Shown piece after piece: positions 28,971-37,470 of a DNA stretch of 64,000 nucleotides. The stretch comes from Variovorax sp. 679 (GTDB lineage Bacteria; Pseudomonadota; Gammaproteobacteria; Burkholderiales; Burkholderiaceae_C). Under the pieces are notes generated by a model, which did not search any database, had not been told where the DNA came from, and saw only the letters and a list, made by a program, of their open reading frames with translations. The DNA lies in contig NZ_RXFS01000004.1 of NCBI RefSeq assembly GCF_003952185.1, positions 124,001-188,000 on the forward strand, given 5' to 3'. The position numbers were made by a program, and so were the translations under genes. Every line of letters begins with the position of its first letter. Within the stretch, counting starts at the first letter, position 1.

Positions 28971-29278
28971 GCGCCGTTCCTTCCGGTGACCAGCGTCATG
29001 CCCGGCGCGATGAAGGTCGAGCAGGCGCGAAACCGATCGCCTTCGCTCGTGGAGATCCAGCAGTCCTGGCAGGCGCCCATCATGCAGAAGCCCGCGCGCG
29101 GCTGGCCGCTGAACTCGTTGCGGCGCAGCTGGCCGCACTGCGTGAGCACGGCGGTCAGCACGGTGTCGCCGGCCAGGGCGCTCGCGGGTTCGCCGTCGAG
29201 CGTGAAGGGCACGGCCTCGCGGCCGGTCTTCTCGGCTACGCGGTGAAGCAATGCGTGTGCAGTCATGGTCATCTTCAT
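28967..29278 (-). CDS. Small [2Fe-2S] subunit (HcnA-like)
   Basis: A 103-residue ferredoxin-like protein with a C-x4-C-x2-C-x11-C cluster motif (FCMMGACQDCW, then FRAC), at about residues 65-84. It is the gamma subunit of the trio with the two flavoproteins downstream. The first of three closely spaced in-frame ATGs abuts the stop of the permease gene; starts at 29272 or 29266 are possible. Confidence 0.92.
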   Translation of the reverse strand: MKMTMTAHALLHRVAEKTGREAVPFTLDGEPASALAGDTVLTAVLTQCGQLRRNEFSGQPRAGFCMMGACQDCWISTSEGDRFRACSTFIAPGMTLVTGRNGA

Positions 29279-30073
29279 TTATCTGCGCCCCACCAGCACG
29301 CGGTCGAGCCCGTACACGCGGTCGAGCAGCACCATCGCGAAGGCGGTCACCGCGACCATCAGCGCCGACACCGCCGCCATCAGCGGGTCGATCGACTCCG
29401 TCGCATACATGTACATGCGCACCGGCAGCGTGACCGTGCTCGGCGAGGTGACGAAGATCGACATCGTCACTTCGTCGAAACTGTTGATGAACGACAGCAT
29501 CCAGCCGCCCGTCACGCCCGGCAGGATCATCGGCAGCGTGATGCGCCTGAACACCGTGGCCTGGCTCGCGCCCAGCGAGAGCGCGGCCTGCTCGGCGCTG
29601 CGGTCGAAGCCCACCAGCGCAGCCACCACCAGGCGCAGCGTGTAGGGCGTGACGATGAGCGCATGCGCCAGCACCAGCCAGCCGAAGCTGCCCGCCCCGC
29701 CCACCAGCGAGAAGAGGCGCAGCAGCGCCACGCCCAGCACCAGGTGCGGCACGATCAGCGGCGAGAGGAACAGGCCGTTGAGAAAGTTGCGCCCCGGGAA
29801 CTCGTAGCGTGTGATCGCCATGCCGGCCGGCACAGCGAGCAGCGTGGCGATGGTGGCCGAGCTCAGCGCGAGCCACAGGCTGTTCCAGAACGACTGCATG
29901 AAGTCGGGGTGCGCGAACACCGCCTCGAACCAGCGCAGCGAGAAGTGCGTGGTCGGAATGGTCAGCGTGTTCTCGGGCGTGAACGCCACGACGCACACCA
30001 CCACCAGCGGTGCCAGCATGAAGACGATGACGAGCGCGTTGAACGCGAGGGCGATGGGGCCGTTCTTAGTCAT
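29279..30073 (-). CDS. ABC transporter permease (PotC-like)
   Basis: A 264-residue inner-membrane permease with about six helices. The EAA-type loop reads AALSLGASQATVFRRITLPMILPG, which docks to the ATPase. With the second permease it forms the channel of a polyamine-class importer. It ends directly at the start of the [2Fe-2S] subunit gene, and starts four bases from the other permease's stop. Confidence 0.94.
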   Translation of the reverse strand: MTKNGPIALAFNALVIVFMLAPLVVVCVVAFTPENTLTIPTTHFSLRWFEAVFAHPDFMQSFWNSLWLALSSATIATLLAVPAGMAITRYEFPGRNFLNGLFLSPLIVPHLVLGVALLRLFSLVGGAGSFGWLVLAHALIVTPYTLRLVVAALVGFDRSAEQAALSLGASQATVFRRITLPMILPGVTGGWMLSFINSFDEVTMSIFVTSPSTVTLPVRMYMYATESIDPLMAAVSALMVAVTAFAMVLLDRVYGLDRVLVGRR

Positions 30074-30077
30074 GGCT

Positions 30078-30938
30078 TCAGCCCAGCGCTTTCTTGTAGC
30101 GGCCTTCGACGAGGCGGTTGTAGCTCAGCATCACGACGAGGTTCGCTACCAGCAGCACCAGCGCCACGGCCGCACCGAGCGGCCAGTTGAGCTCGCTCAG
30201 GTATTCGTCGTAGACGATGGTCGCGACCATCTTCAGCCGGCGTCCGCCCAGCAGGCCCGGAATGGCGAACGAGCTCGCGGCCAGGCCGAACACGATCAGG
30301 CTGCCCGAGAGAATGCCCGGCATCACCTGCGGCAGCACGATGCGCCGCAGCGTGGTGAAGGGCGTGGCGTTGAGCGAGAGGGCAGCGTTCTCGACACCCG
30401 GGTCCAGCTTCTGCAGCGAGGTCCACACCGGGATCACCATGAAGGGCAGCATCACGTGCACCAGCGCGATGACCACGGCCGCGCTGGTGTAGAGGATCTT
30501 CACCGGCCCGATGCCGACGAACTGCAGCAGCGCGTTCACCGCGCCCTCGGGGCCCAGCAGCATGCTCCAGCCGAAGGCCCGCACCACCACCGACACCAGC
30601 AGCGGTGCCAGCACCACCAGCAGCAGCGCCGAGCGCCAGGGGTTGCGCATGCGGCTCAGCACATAGGCCTCGGGCGCGCCGACCAGCACGCAGATCAGCG
30701 TGACCAGCGCGGAGACCCAGAAGGTGCGCCAGAAGATGCCGAGGTAGTAGGAGTCGGAGAACACCAGCGCGTAGTGCGCGAGCGTGAACTCGCCGGACTT
30801 CGGGCCGGTGGCCGGGTCGTACACGTTGAACGACAGCACCGCCGTGAGCGCGAGCGGCACCAGCAGCAGCACGGTGAACAGCACCAGCGCAGGGCCGGAG
30901 AGCCACCACGGGGTGGCTTTGCTCTTCGTGGCGCTCAT
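30078..30938 (-). CDS. ABC transporter permease (PotB-like)
   Basis: A 286-residue permease with an N-terminal hydrophobic helix (WWLSGPALVLFTVLLLVPLAL) and about six membrane segments. The EAA loop is NAALSLNATPFTTLRRIVLP. The ATG at 30938 overlaps the stop of the ATPase gene by four bases, which settles the start against a longer upstream reading. Confidence 0.94.
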   Translation of the reverse strand: MSATKSKATPWWLSGPALVLFTVLLLVPLALTAVLSFNVYDPATGPKSGEFTLAHYALVFSDSYYLGIFWRTFWVSALVTLICVLVGAPEAYVLSRMRNPWRSALLLVVLAPLLVSVVVRAFGWSMLLGPEGAVNALLQFVGIGPVKILYTSAAVVIALVHVMLPFMVIPVWTSLQKLDPGVENAALSLNATPFTTLRRIVLPQVMPGILSGSLIVFGLAASSFAIPGLLGGRRLKMVATIVYDEYLSELNWPLGAAVALVLLVANLVVMLSYNRLVEGRYKKALG

Positions 30939-32008
30939 GCTGCGACGGCCTTTTCTTCCGCAGGCAGCAGCCGCATGCAGTGAGCCGGCCAGTCGATGCC
31001 GGTGCGGCTGCCTTCCTCGAGCGCTTCGCGCCCGTCGTTGGGGCTCAGCACCGTGAGTTCGCCCACGGCGGTCGCCACGCGGTAGAGCCACTGGCTGCCG
31101 AGGAAGAAGCGCTCCTGCACCTCGCCGTCGAGGCGGCCCCGGCCCGGCGGCACCAGCTGGAGTTTTTCGGGCCGCACGCTCAGCAGTGCGGCGGCGTCGA
31201 CGCTGAAGCCGGTGTCGTCCACGTCGAGCGAGAGCGCGCCGACTTCGACGCAGGTGCGCGTGGCGCCGCTGTTCGAGACGCGGCAATCGAGCAGGTTGGC
31301 CTTGCCCACGAAGGTGGAAATGAAGCGCGTGCTCGGGTGTTCATACACGCGCTGCGGATGATCGATCTGCGTGGCGCAGCCGCCTTCCATCACCACCACG
31401 CGGTCGCTGATCGACATGGCCTCGCTCTGGTCGTGCGTGACCATCACCGTGGTGGTGCCGACCTTGCGCTGGATCTGGCGCAGCTCGAACTGCATCTCCT
31501 CGCGCAGCTTGGCGTCGAGGTTGGACAGCGGCTCGTCCAGCAGCAGCACCGGCGGCTCGATCACCAGCGCGCGCGCCAGCGCCACGCGCTGCCGCTGGCC
31601 GCCCGAAAGCTCGCGCGGGTAGCGCCCGGCATGCGCTTCGAGGTGCACCAGCGCCAGCGCCTGCTTCACCCGCTCGGTGCGCTCGGCCTTGGGCATCTTG
31701 CGCATCTCCAGGCCGAAGCTCACGTTGTCGGCCACCGTCATGTGCGGGAAGAGGGCGTAGGTCTGGAACACGATGCCCAGCCCGCGCGTGTTGGCCTTGG
31801 CATGCGTGATGTCCTTGCCCGCGAGCTCGATGCGGCCGCTGCTCACGGCCTCGAAGCCCGCGATCATCTGCAGCGTGGTCGTCTTGCCGCAGCCCGAGGG
31901 GCCGAGCAGCGAGACGAACTCGCCCTTTTCCACCGTGAGGTTCATGGCCGACACCGCGCGGGTGGCGCCATAGAACTTGGTCACGTCGGTGAGCCGGAGG
32001 AATGACAT
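30935..32008 (-). CDS. ABC transporter ATPase (PotA-like)
   Basis: A 357-residue ATPase: Walker A GPSGCGKTTT (about residue 36), signature LSGGQRQRVALARAL (about 134) and Walker B LLLDEPLSNLDAKLR (about 157), followed by a C-terminal TOBE-type regulatory domain. The GGAGGAATGAC-type context and the family N terminus MSFLRLTDVTKFYGA support the ATG at 32008 over one 23 codons upstream. It is the first gene of the operon that ends at 25339. Confidence 0.95.
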   Translation of the reverse strand: MSFLRLTDVTKFYGATRAVSAMNLTVEKGEFVSLLGPSGCGKTTTLQMIAGFEAVSSGRIELAGKDITHAKANTRGLGIVFQTYALFPHMTVADNVSFGLEMRKMPKAERTERVKQALALVHLEAHAGRYPRELSGGQRQRVALARALVIEPPVLLLDEPLSNLDAKLREEMQFELRQIQRKVGTTTVMVTHDQSEAMSISDRVVVMEGGCATQIDHPQRVYEHPSTRFISTFVGKANLLDCRVSNSGATRTCVEVGALSLDVDDTGFSVDAAALLSVRPEKLQLVPPGRGRLDGEVQERFFLGSQWLYRVATAVGELTVLSPNDGREALEEGSRTGIDWPAHCMRLLPAEEKAVAA

Positions 32009-32151
32009 GGAACGGGCCTTTCTTCGGGGGCGAAAAAGATGGCTCCAGGCACCTTGTTTCACCTTGGTGCGGGCCATGGACAGCTTGCTGTTCTTGATTC
32101 ACTCTATTGCAACGATTGCGCCAGATCGCCTCGGGTATTCCATTAATCAGA

Positions 32152-32185
32152 ATATTTCTTCAATTTATTCCGTTCAATGAAATAT
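32152..32185. promoter_or_regulatory. AT-rich inverted repeat, candidate IclR operator
   Basis: ATATTTC (32152-32158) and GAAATAT (32179-32185) are perfect 7-base arms 20 bases apart, in a markedly AT-rich stretch of the 218-base gap between the divergent ATPase and IclR genes. It lies 42 bases before the IclR start. Probably part of the shared control region. Confidence 0.4.
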
Positions 32186-32226
32186 GATGGTCGCGACTGA
32201 TACTTCGGATTCCACAGGAGCAAGGT

Positions 32227-33096
32227 ATGGAGACCACTTCGGCGCCACCCGCGGCCAGCAGCAGCGGCGTGCCGCGCGTCTTTTCGGTGATTCGCGCGCT
32301 CGGCGCGGTGCAGGCCGAGGGCGGCCGCGTGACCCAGATCGCACGATCCGTGGGCCTCACCCAGGCCACCACGCACCGTTTGCTGCAGTCGCTCATGGCC
32401 GAGGGCATGGTCGAGCAGGACGAGCGCAGCAAGCTCTACCGCCTGAGCATCGATTTCTTCGCGCTTGCCGCGAGCGCGGGCAACCCGGGCGACCTGCGCT
32501 CCATCTGCCGGCCGGTGCTGCTGCGGCTGTGCGCAAGCCTGGGCGACAGCATCTTTCTATTGGCGCGCAGCGGCTTCGACGCCGTGTGCCTCGACAGGAG
32601 CGAGGGGCCGTTCCCCATCCGCTCGTTCACCGGCGACATCGGCGGGCGCATCGCGCTGGGCGTGGGGCAGGGCGCGCTCGCGATCCTCGCCTTCCTGCCC
32701 GAGGCCGAGCGCGAGGAGGTGATCCGCTTCAACCTCTCGCGCGTGCGCGAGTACGGCGTGTACGACGAGGTGTATCTGCGCACCGAGATCGAGCGCGTGC
32801 GGCAGCAGGGCTACGCGGGGCGCAACACCGGGCTGCTCGAAGGCATGGCCGGCGTGGCCGTGCCGATCCTCGACCGCGAAGGGCGCGCGGTGGCGGCGCT
32901 GAGCGTGGGCACGATCGCCGACCGGCTGAACGCGGATCGCATGCCGACGGTGGTCGAATTGCTGAAGCGCGAGGCGGCGGCGATCGGGCCGAGGATCAAT
33001 CCGTTCGACGCGACGCTGAGGCGACCCGCGCAGAGCCTGGCGGGGTCGCCGGCGGGGCAGAAGATTCCGTTGCCCGAGGCACCGGGGCCGGGCTGA
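32227..33096 (+). CDS. IclR-family transcriptional regulator
   Basis: A 289-residue regulator with an N-terminal winged HTH (about residues 14-75, with VTQIARSVGLTQATTHRLLQSL) and a full IclR effector domain (GLLEGMAGVAVPILDREGRAVAALSVGTIADRL). ACAGGAGC precedes the ATG by seven bases. It is divergent from the ABC/dehydrogenase operon and most likely senses its substrate. The C terminus carries a Pro/Gly-rich tail. Confidence 0.93.
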   Translation: METTSAPPAASSSGVPRVFSVIRALGAVQAEGGRVTQIARSVGLTQATTHRLLQSLMAEGMVEQDERSKLYRLSIDFFALAASAGNPGDLRSICRPVLLRLCASLGDSIFLLARSGFDAVCLDRSEGPFPIRSFTGDIGGRIALGVGQGALAILAFLPEAEREEVIRFNLSRVREYGVYDEVYLRTEIERVRQQGYAGRNTGLLEGMAGVAVPILDREGRAVAALSVGTIADRLNADRMPTVVELLKREAAAIGPRINPFDATLRRPAQSLAGSPAGQKIPLPEAPGPG

Positions 33097-33110
33097 ACAA
33101 GGAGCCGACT

Positions 33111-33530
33111 ATGAACAACCCCTCGATCCTCTACCCCGTCTTCGCCCTCGCAGCCCTCACCGGCATGGTGCTGCTGCTCATCCCCTTCACGCGCGTTCGA
33201 GCCGTGCTGCGCCGCGAAATCCGGGCGGCCGACTTCAGGCTGGGTGAGTCGGAGGCCGTGCCGGACGCGGTGCGCATCCCCAACCGCAACTACATGAACC
33301 TGCTGGAGCTGCCCGTGCTGTTCTACGTGGTGTGCCTGATCTTCTACGTGGCGGTGCAGCCGACGCCCGCGGCGGTCTGGCTGGCCTGGGCTTATGTCGG
33401 GCTGCGGGCGCTGCACAGCGTCGTCCACCTGACCTACAACCACGTGCTGCACCGGCTGGGGCTGTTCGCGGCGAGCAATGTGGTGCTGGTGATGCTGTGG
33501 GTCCTGGCGGCGACCCGGCTTGTGCGCTGA
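33111..33530 (+). CDS. MAPEG-family membrane protein
   Basis: A 139-residue protein with four membrane helices. The NYMNLLELPVLFYVVCLIFY segment and the RALHSVVHLTYNHVLHRL segment are hallmarks of the MAPEG superfamily (membrane glutathione transferase-like). It is 14 bases downstream of the IclR gene with an AGGAG site. Bacterial MAPEG proteins of this group have no assigned substrate. Confidence 0.88.
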   Translation: MNNPSILYPVFALAALTGMVLLLIPFTRVRAVLRREIRAADFRLGESEAVPDAVRIPNRNYMNLLELPVLFYVVCLIFYVAVQPTPAAVWLAWAYVGLRALHSVVHLTYNHVLHRLGLFAASNVVLVMLWVLAATRLVR

Positions 33531-33677
33531 CCGCACGTCAAAGGCTTGGGATCCTTCCTGAAACGCATCAGGTCCTTCCATATTTTCACTAGGCAATCGC
33601 GCGGGATTCGCAGATATTGGCCGCATTCCGCCGACCCTTTCCGCTCATTTCCTTCACCTCCTCCCCGGAGCGCGTCC

Positions 33678-35216
33678 ATGTCCGAATCCCAAGCCCCCGT
33701 TTCCGTCGCCACCGAAATCGAACAGCTGCTGGAGCGCCTGGGCGTTCCCCGCAACGCCCACATCGGCGGCGAGCTGACGGTGCGCTCGCCCGTCAGCGGC
33801 GAGGTGATCGCGCAGGTGCGGCAGACCTCGGCGGCCGAGGCCACGGCGGTCATCGGCCGCGCGCACGAGGCCTTCAAGGCCTGGCGCAACGTGCCGGCCC
33901 CGCGCCGCGGCGAGCTGGTGCGCCTGCTGGGCGAGGAACTGCGCGCCGCCAAGCGCGACCTCGGCCTGCTCGTCACGCTGGAGGCCGGCAAGATCCCGTC
34001 CGAAGGCGCGGGCGAGGTGCAGGAAATGATCGACATCTGCGACTTCGCGGTCGGTCTCTCGCGCCAGCTCTACGGCCTCACGCTGGCCACCGAGCGCGCC
34101 GAGCACCGCATGATGGAAACCTGGCATCCGCTGGGCGTGTGCGGCGTGATCTCGGCCTTCAATTTCCCGGTGGCCGTGTGGTCGTGGAACGCGGCGCTGG
34201 CGCTGGTGTGCGGCGACCCGGTGGTGTGGAAGCCTTCCGAGAAGACACCGCTGACCGCGCTGGCCGTGCACGCCATCGCGCAGCGCGCCATCGAGCGCTT
34301 CGGCGACGCGCCCGAAGGCCTGCTGGGCCTGCTGCTGGGCCAGCGCGACATCGGCGAGGTGCTGGTGGACGACCACCGCGTGCCCGTTCTCTCGGCCACC
34401 GGCTCGACCGCCATGGGCCGGCAGGTGGGGCCGAAGCTGGCCGCGCGCTTCGCCCGCGCCATCCTCGAACTCGGCGGCAACAACGCCGCCATCGTCACGC
34501 CCTCGGCCGACCTCGACCTCACGCTGCGCGGCATCGCCTTCGCCGCCATGGGCACGGCCGGCCAGCGCTGCACCACGCTGCGCCGCCTGTTCGTGCACGA
34601 CAGCGTGTACGACCAGCTGGTGCCCAAGCTCGCCAAGGTCTACGGCAACGTGCAGGTAGGCGATCCGCGCGAGGCCGGCACGCTGGTCGGTCCGCTGATC
34701 GACCGCGCGGCCTTCGACGGCATGCAGAAGGCGCTTTCCGAAAGCCGCGAGATCGGCGCCAAGGTGCACGGCGGCCAGCGCGTGGAAGGCATCGGCACGA
34801 ACGACGCCTATTACGTGCGCCCCGCGCTGGTGGAGCTGAAGTCGCACGAAGGCCCGGTGCTGCGCGAGACCTTCGCGCCCATTCTGTATGTGGTGCGCTA
34901 CAGCTCGCTCGACGAGGCCATCGAACAGCACAACGCGGTGGGCGCGGGCCTGTCGTCGTCGATCTTCACGCTGAACATGCGCGAGGCCGAGCGCTTCATG
35001 TCGAGCTCGGGCTCGGACTGCGGCATCGCCAACGTCAACATCGGCCCGAGCGGCGCCGAGATCGGCGGCGCCTTCGGCGGCGAGAAGGAAACCGGCGGCG
35101 GACGCGAAGCCGGCTCCGACAGCTGGAAGGCGTACATGCGCCGCGCCACCAACACCATCAACTTCTCGACCGCCTTGCCGCTGGCGCAGGGCGTGACCTT
35201 CGACATCGGCGACTGA
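33678..35216 (+). CDS. ALDH7-type aldehyde dehydrogenase (aminoadipate-semialdehyde/piperideine-6-carboxylate DH-like)
   Basis: A 512-residue NAD-dependent aldehyde dehydrogenase. The general-base Glu is in ILELGGNNAAIV and the catalytic Cys298 in GTAGQRCTTLRRLF. The GGNNAAIV and RCTTLRRL variants and the C-terminal GGAFGGEKETGGGREAGSDSWKAYMRR are typical of the ALDH7/AmaB group acting on alpha-aminoadipate semialdehyde. With the downstream aminotransferase and amino-acid-binding protein it suggests lysine or pipecolate catabolism, though no lysine-specific enzyme is visible. Confidence 0.9.
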   Translation: MSESQAPVSVATEIEQLLERLGVPRNAHIGGELTVRSPVSGEVIAQVRQTSAAEATAVIGRAHEAFKAWRNVPAPRRGELVRLLGEELRAAKRDLGLLVTLEAGKIPSEGAGEVQEMIDICDFAVGLSRQLYGLTLATERAEHRMMETWHPLGVCGVISAFNFPVAVWSWNAALALVCGDPVVWKPSEKTPLTALAVHAIAQRAIERFGDAPEGLLGLLLGQRDIGEVLVDDHRVPVLSATGSTAMGRQVGPKLAARFARAILELGGNNAAIVTPSADLDLTLRGIAFAAMGTAGQRCTTLRRLFVHDSVYDQLVPKLAKVYGNVQVGDPREAGTLVGPLIDRAAFDGMQKALSESREIGAKVHGGQRVEGIGTNDAYYVRPALVELKSHEGPVLRETFAPILYVVRYSSLDEAIEQHNAVGAGLSSSIFTLNMREAERFMSSSGSDCGIANVNIGPSGAEIGGAFGGEKETGGGREAGSDSWKAYMRRATNTINFSTALPLAQGVTFDIGD

Positions 35217-35316
35217 CCGATCGCTTTCCGGCTTGTCCGAGCCTGCCGCTTCGTGCGCCAGGCCGGCAGCCGCATGCATTCATCGCAACCAGAACCACAA
35301 CCAGGAGACAGAAAAA

Positions 35317-36219
35317 ATGAGGATTTCCTTCAAAGCCATCGCTGCCGCAGCCGCGCTGCTGGCACTTTCGCTCGGCGCCACGGCCCAGACCGCCGCTGGC
35401 GGCACGCTCGACAAGATCAAGTCCAGCGGCAAGGTGGTGCTCGGCGTGCGCGAAGCCTCGCCGCCCATGGCCTACATGCTGGGCGCGGGCGAGAAGTACG
35501 TGGGCTACCACGTCGAGCTGTGCGAGCGCGTGCTGAAGGACATCGCTCCGCAGGCGAAGCTCGAGTACATGGCCGTGACCGCGCAGAACACCATCCCGCT
35601 GGTGCAGAACGGCACGCTCGACATCGGCTGCGGCCCCACCACCAACAACACCGCGCGCCAGCAGCAGGTGGCCTTCGCGCTCACCACTTACGTGAGCGAG
35701 GTGCGCATGGCCACCAAGGTCGACTCGGGCATCACCAACCTCGACCAGCTCGCCGGCCGCAACGTGTCGGCCTCCGCCGGCACCACTGCCGTGCAGCTGC
35801 TGCGCAAGCGCGAGCGCGCGCAGAACGTCTCGTACAACACCATGCTCGGCAAGGACCACCTCGAGAGCTTCCTGCTGATGGAGTCGGGCCGCGCCGATGC
35901 CTTCGTGCTCGACGACAACCTGCTGGCCGGGATCATCGCGAACTCGAAGAATCCGTCGGCCTACCGCATCGTGGGCGAGCCGCTGGGCTCGGAGCCGATC
36001 GCGCTGCTGTTCCGCAAGGACGACCCGGCCTTCAAGGCCGCGGTGGACGAGTCGCTGCGCCGCATGATGAAGAGCGGCGACCTCGAGAAGATCTACACCA
36101 AGTGGTTCGTGGCGGCCATTCCGCCGAAGAACACCAGCCTGAACCTGCCGATGAGCACGACGCTGAAGCAGCTCATCGCGGAGCCCAACGACAAGCCGCT
36201 GGAGGCCTACGCCAAGTGA
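35317..36219 (+). CDS. Amino-acid ABC transporter periplasmic binding protein
   Basis: A 300-residue type 2 solute-binding protein of the glutamate/aspartate class. The signal peptide is about 23 residues, cut after ATAQ, and the mature protein begins with LDKIKSSGKVVLGVREASPPMAY. An AGGAG site precedes the ATG at 35317. No permease or ATPase gene is adjacent, so it must use a transporter encoded elsewhere. Its stop overlaps the GTG of the aminotransferase gene. Confidence 0.93.
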   Translation: MRISFKAIAAAAALLALSLGATAQTAAGGTLDKIKSSGKVVLGVREASPPMAYMLGAGEKYVGYHVELCERVLKDIAPQAKLEYMAVTAQNTIPLVQNGTLDIGCGPTTNNTARQQQVAFALTTYVSEVRMATKVDSGITNLDQLAGRNVSASAGTTAVQLLRKRERAQNVSYNTMLGKDHLESFLLMESGRADAFVLDDNLLAGIIANSKNPSAYRIVGEPLGSEPIALLFRKDDPAFKAAVDESLRRMMKSGDLEKIYTKWFVAAIPPKNTSLNLPMSTTLKQLIAEPNDKPLEAYAK

Positions 36220-37445
36220 CAGCAGATACCGCCACCTCCATCGCTTTCGAGCCCGCACAGCGCGTGCGCGCCATCGGCGTCTCGGAGATCCTGCGCATCA
36301 CCGACCACGCCAATGCGCTGAAGCGCGCGGGCCGCCCGGTGATCGTGCTGGGCGCGGGCGAGCCCGACTTCGACACGCCGCAGAACGTGCGCGAGGCCGC
36401 GGTGCGCGCCATCGGGCGCGGCGACACGCGCTACACCGTGCTCGACGGCAGCCCGGCGATGAAGGCGGCGGTGCAGCTCAAGTTCAGGCGCGACAACGCG
36501 CTCGACTTCGCGCTCGACGAGATCAGCGTGAGCGCGGGCGCCAAGCAGGTGATCTTCAACGCGCTGATGGCCAGCCTGAACCCCGGCGACGAAGTCATCC
36601 TGCCCGCGCCGTACTGGACCTCCTATGCAGACATCGTGCAGATCTGCGGCGGCGTGCCGGTGCCCGTGGCCGGCACCGAAGCCAACGGCTTCCGGCTCGA
36701 TGCCGCGCAGCTCGAGGCCGCCATCACACCGCGCACGCGCTGGCTGTTCCTGAACTCGCCCTCGAACCCGAGCGGCGCGGCCTACAGCGCAGAGCAACTG
36801 AAGCCGCTGTGCGAAGTGCTGCTGCGCCATCCGCAGGTGTGGGTGCTGGCGGACGACATCTACGAGCACATCCTCTACGACGGACTGGCCTTCGCGACGC
36901 CCGTGGCGGTGGAGCCGCGGCTGCGCGAGCGCACGCTGACGGTGAACGGCGTGTCCAAGGCCTATGCGATGACCGGCTGGCGCGTGGGCTACGGCGCCGG
37001 TCCGCGCGCGCTGATCGCGGCCATGGCCGTGGTGCAGAGCCAGACGACTTCGTGCCCTTCGTCGGTCAGCCAGGCCGCGGCCATCGAGGCGCTGACCGGG
37101 CCGCAGGACATCGTGGCCGAGCGCTGCGCCGACTTCCAGGCGCGCCGCGACTTCGTGGTCGCTGCGCTGAACCGCGCGCCGGGCCTGCACTGCCGCGTGC
37201 CCGAAGGCGCGTTCTATACATTCGCGAGCTGCGCCGGCGTGCTCGGCAAGCGCACCCGCGGCGGCGCGCTGCTGCAAAGCGACAGCGACTTCTGCCGCTA
37301 CCTGCTGCAGGACTTCGAGGTGGCGGTGGTGCCGGGCAGTGTGTTCGGTCTGGCGCCGTACTTCCGGATCTCGTATGCGACCTCGATGGCGCAGCTGAAA
37401 GAGGCGTGCGAGCGCATCGCCGCTGCCTGCGCCGCGCTCGAATGA
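36216..37445 (+). CDS. Class I/II PLP-dependent aminotransferase
   Basis: A 409-residue fold type I aminotransferase of the aspartate aminotransferase Ib type. GAGEPDFDTP sits near residue 46, the cofactor-binding NSPSNPSGAAYS near 180, and the Lys-containing VNGVSKAYAMTGWRVGY near 245. The GTG start overlaps the previous stop (GTGA), indicating coupled translation with the binding protein. The amino donor is unknown; the context suggests an amino acid brought in by the neighbouring receptor. Confidence 0.92.
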   Translation: MTADTATSIAFEPAQRVRAIGVSEILRITDHANALKRAGRPVIVLGAGEPDFDTPQNVREAAVRAIGRGDTRYTVLDGSPAMKAAVQLKFRRDNALDFALDEISVSAGAKQVIFNALMASLNPGDEVILPAPYWTSYADIVQICGGVPVPVAGTEANGFRLDAAQLEAAITPRTRWLFLNSPSNPSGAAYSAEQLKPLCEVLLRHPQVWVLADDIYEHILYDGLAFATPVAVEPRLRERTLTVNGVSKAYAMTGWRVGYGAGPRALIAAMAVVQSQTTSCPSSVSQAAAIEALTGPQDIVAERCADFQARRDFVVAALNRAPGLHCRVPEGAFYTFASCAGVLGKRTRGGALLQSDSDFCRYLLQDFEVAVVPGSVFGLAPYFRISYATSMAQLKEACERIAAACAALE

Positions 37446-37470
37446 CTTCCTTCATTTCATCGGAAACCCC

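Noticed and set aside
26416-29278. Hydrogen cyanide synthase (hcnABC)
   Set aside because: Subunit sizes fit, but the genes are embedded with an importer and IclR regulator and lie in reverse-order catabolic context; opine or amine dehydrogenase is likelier.
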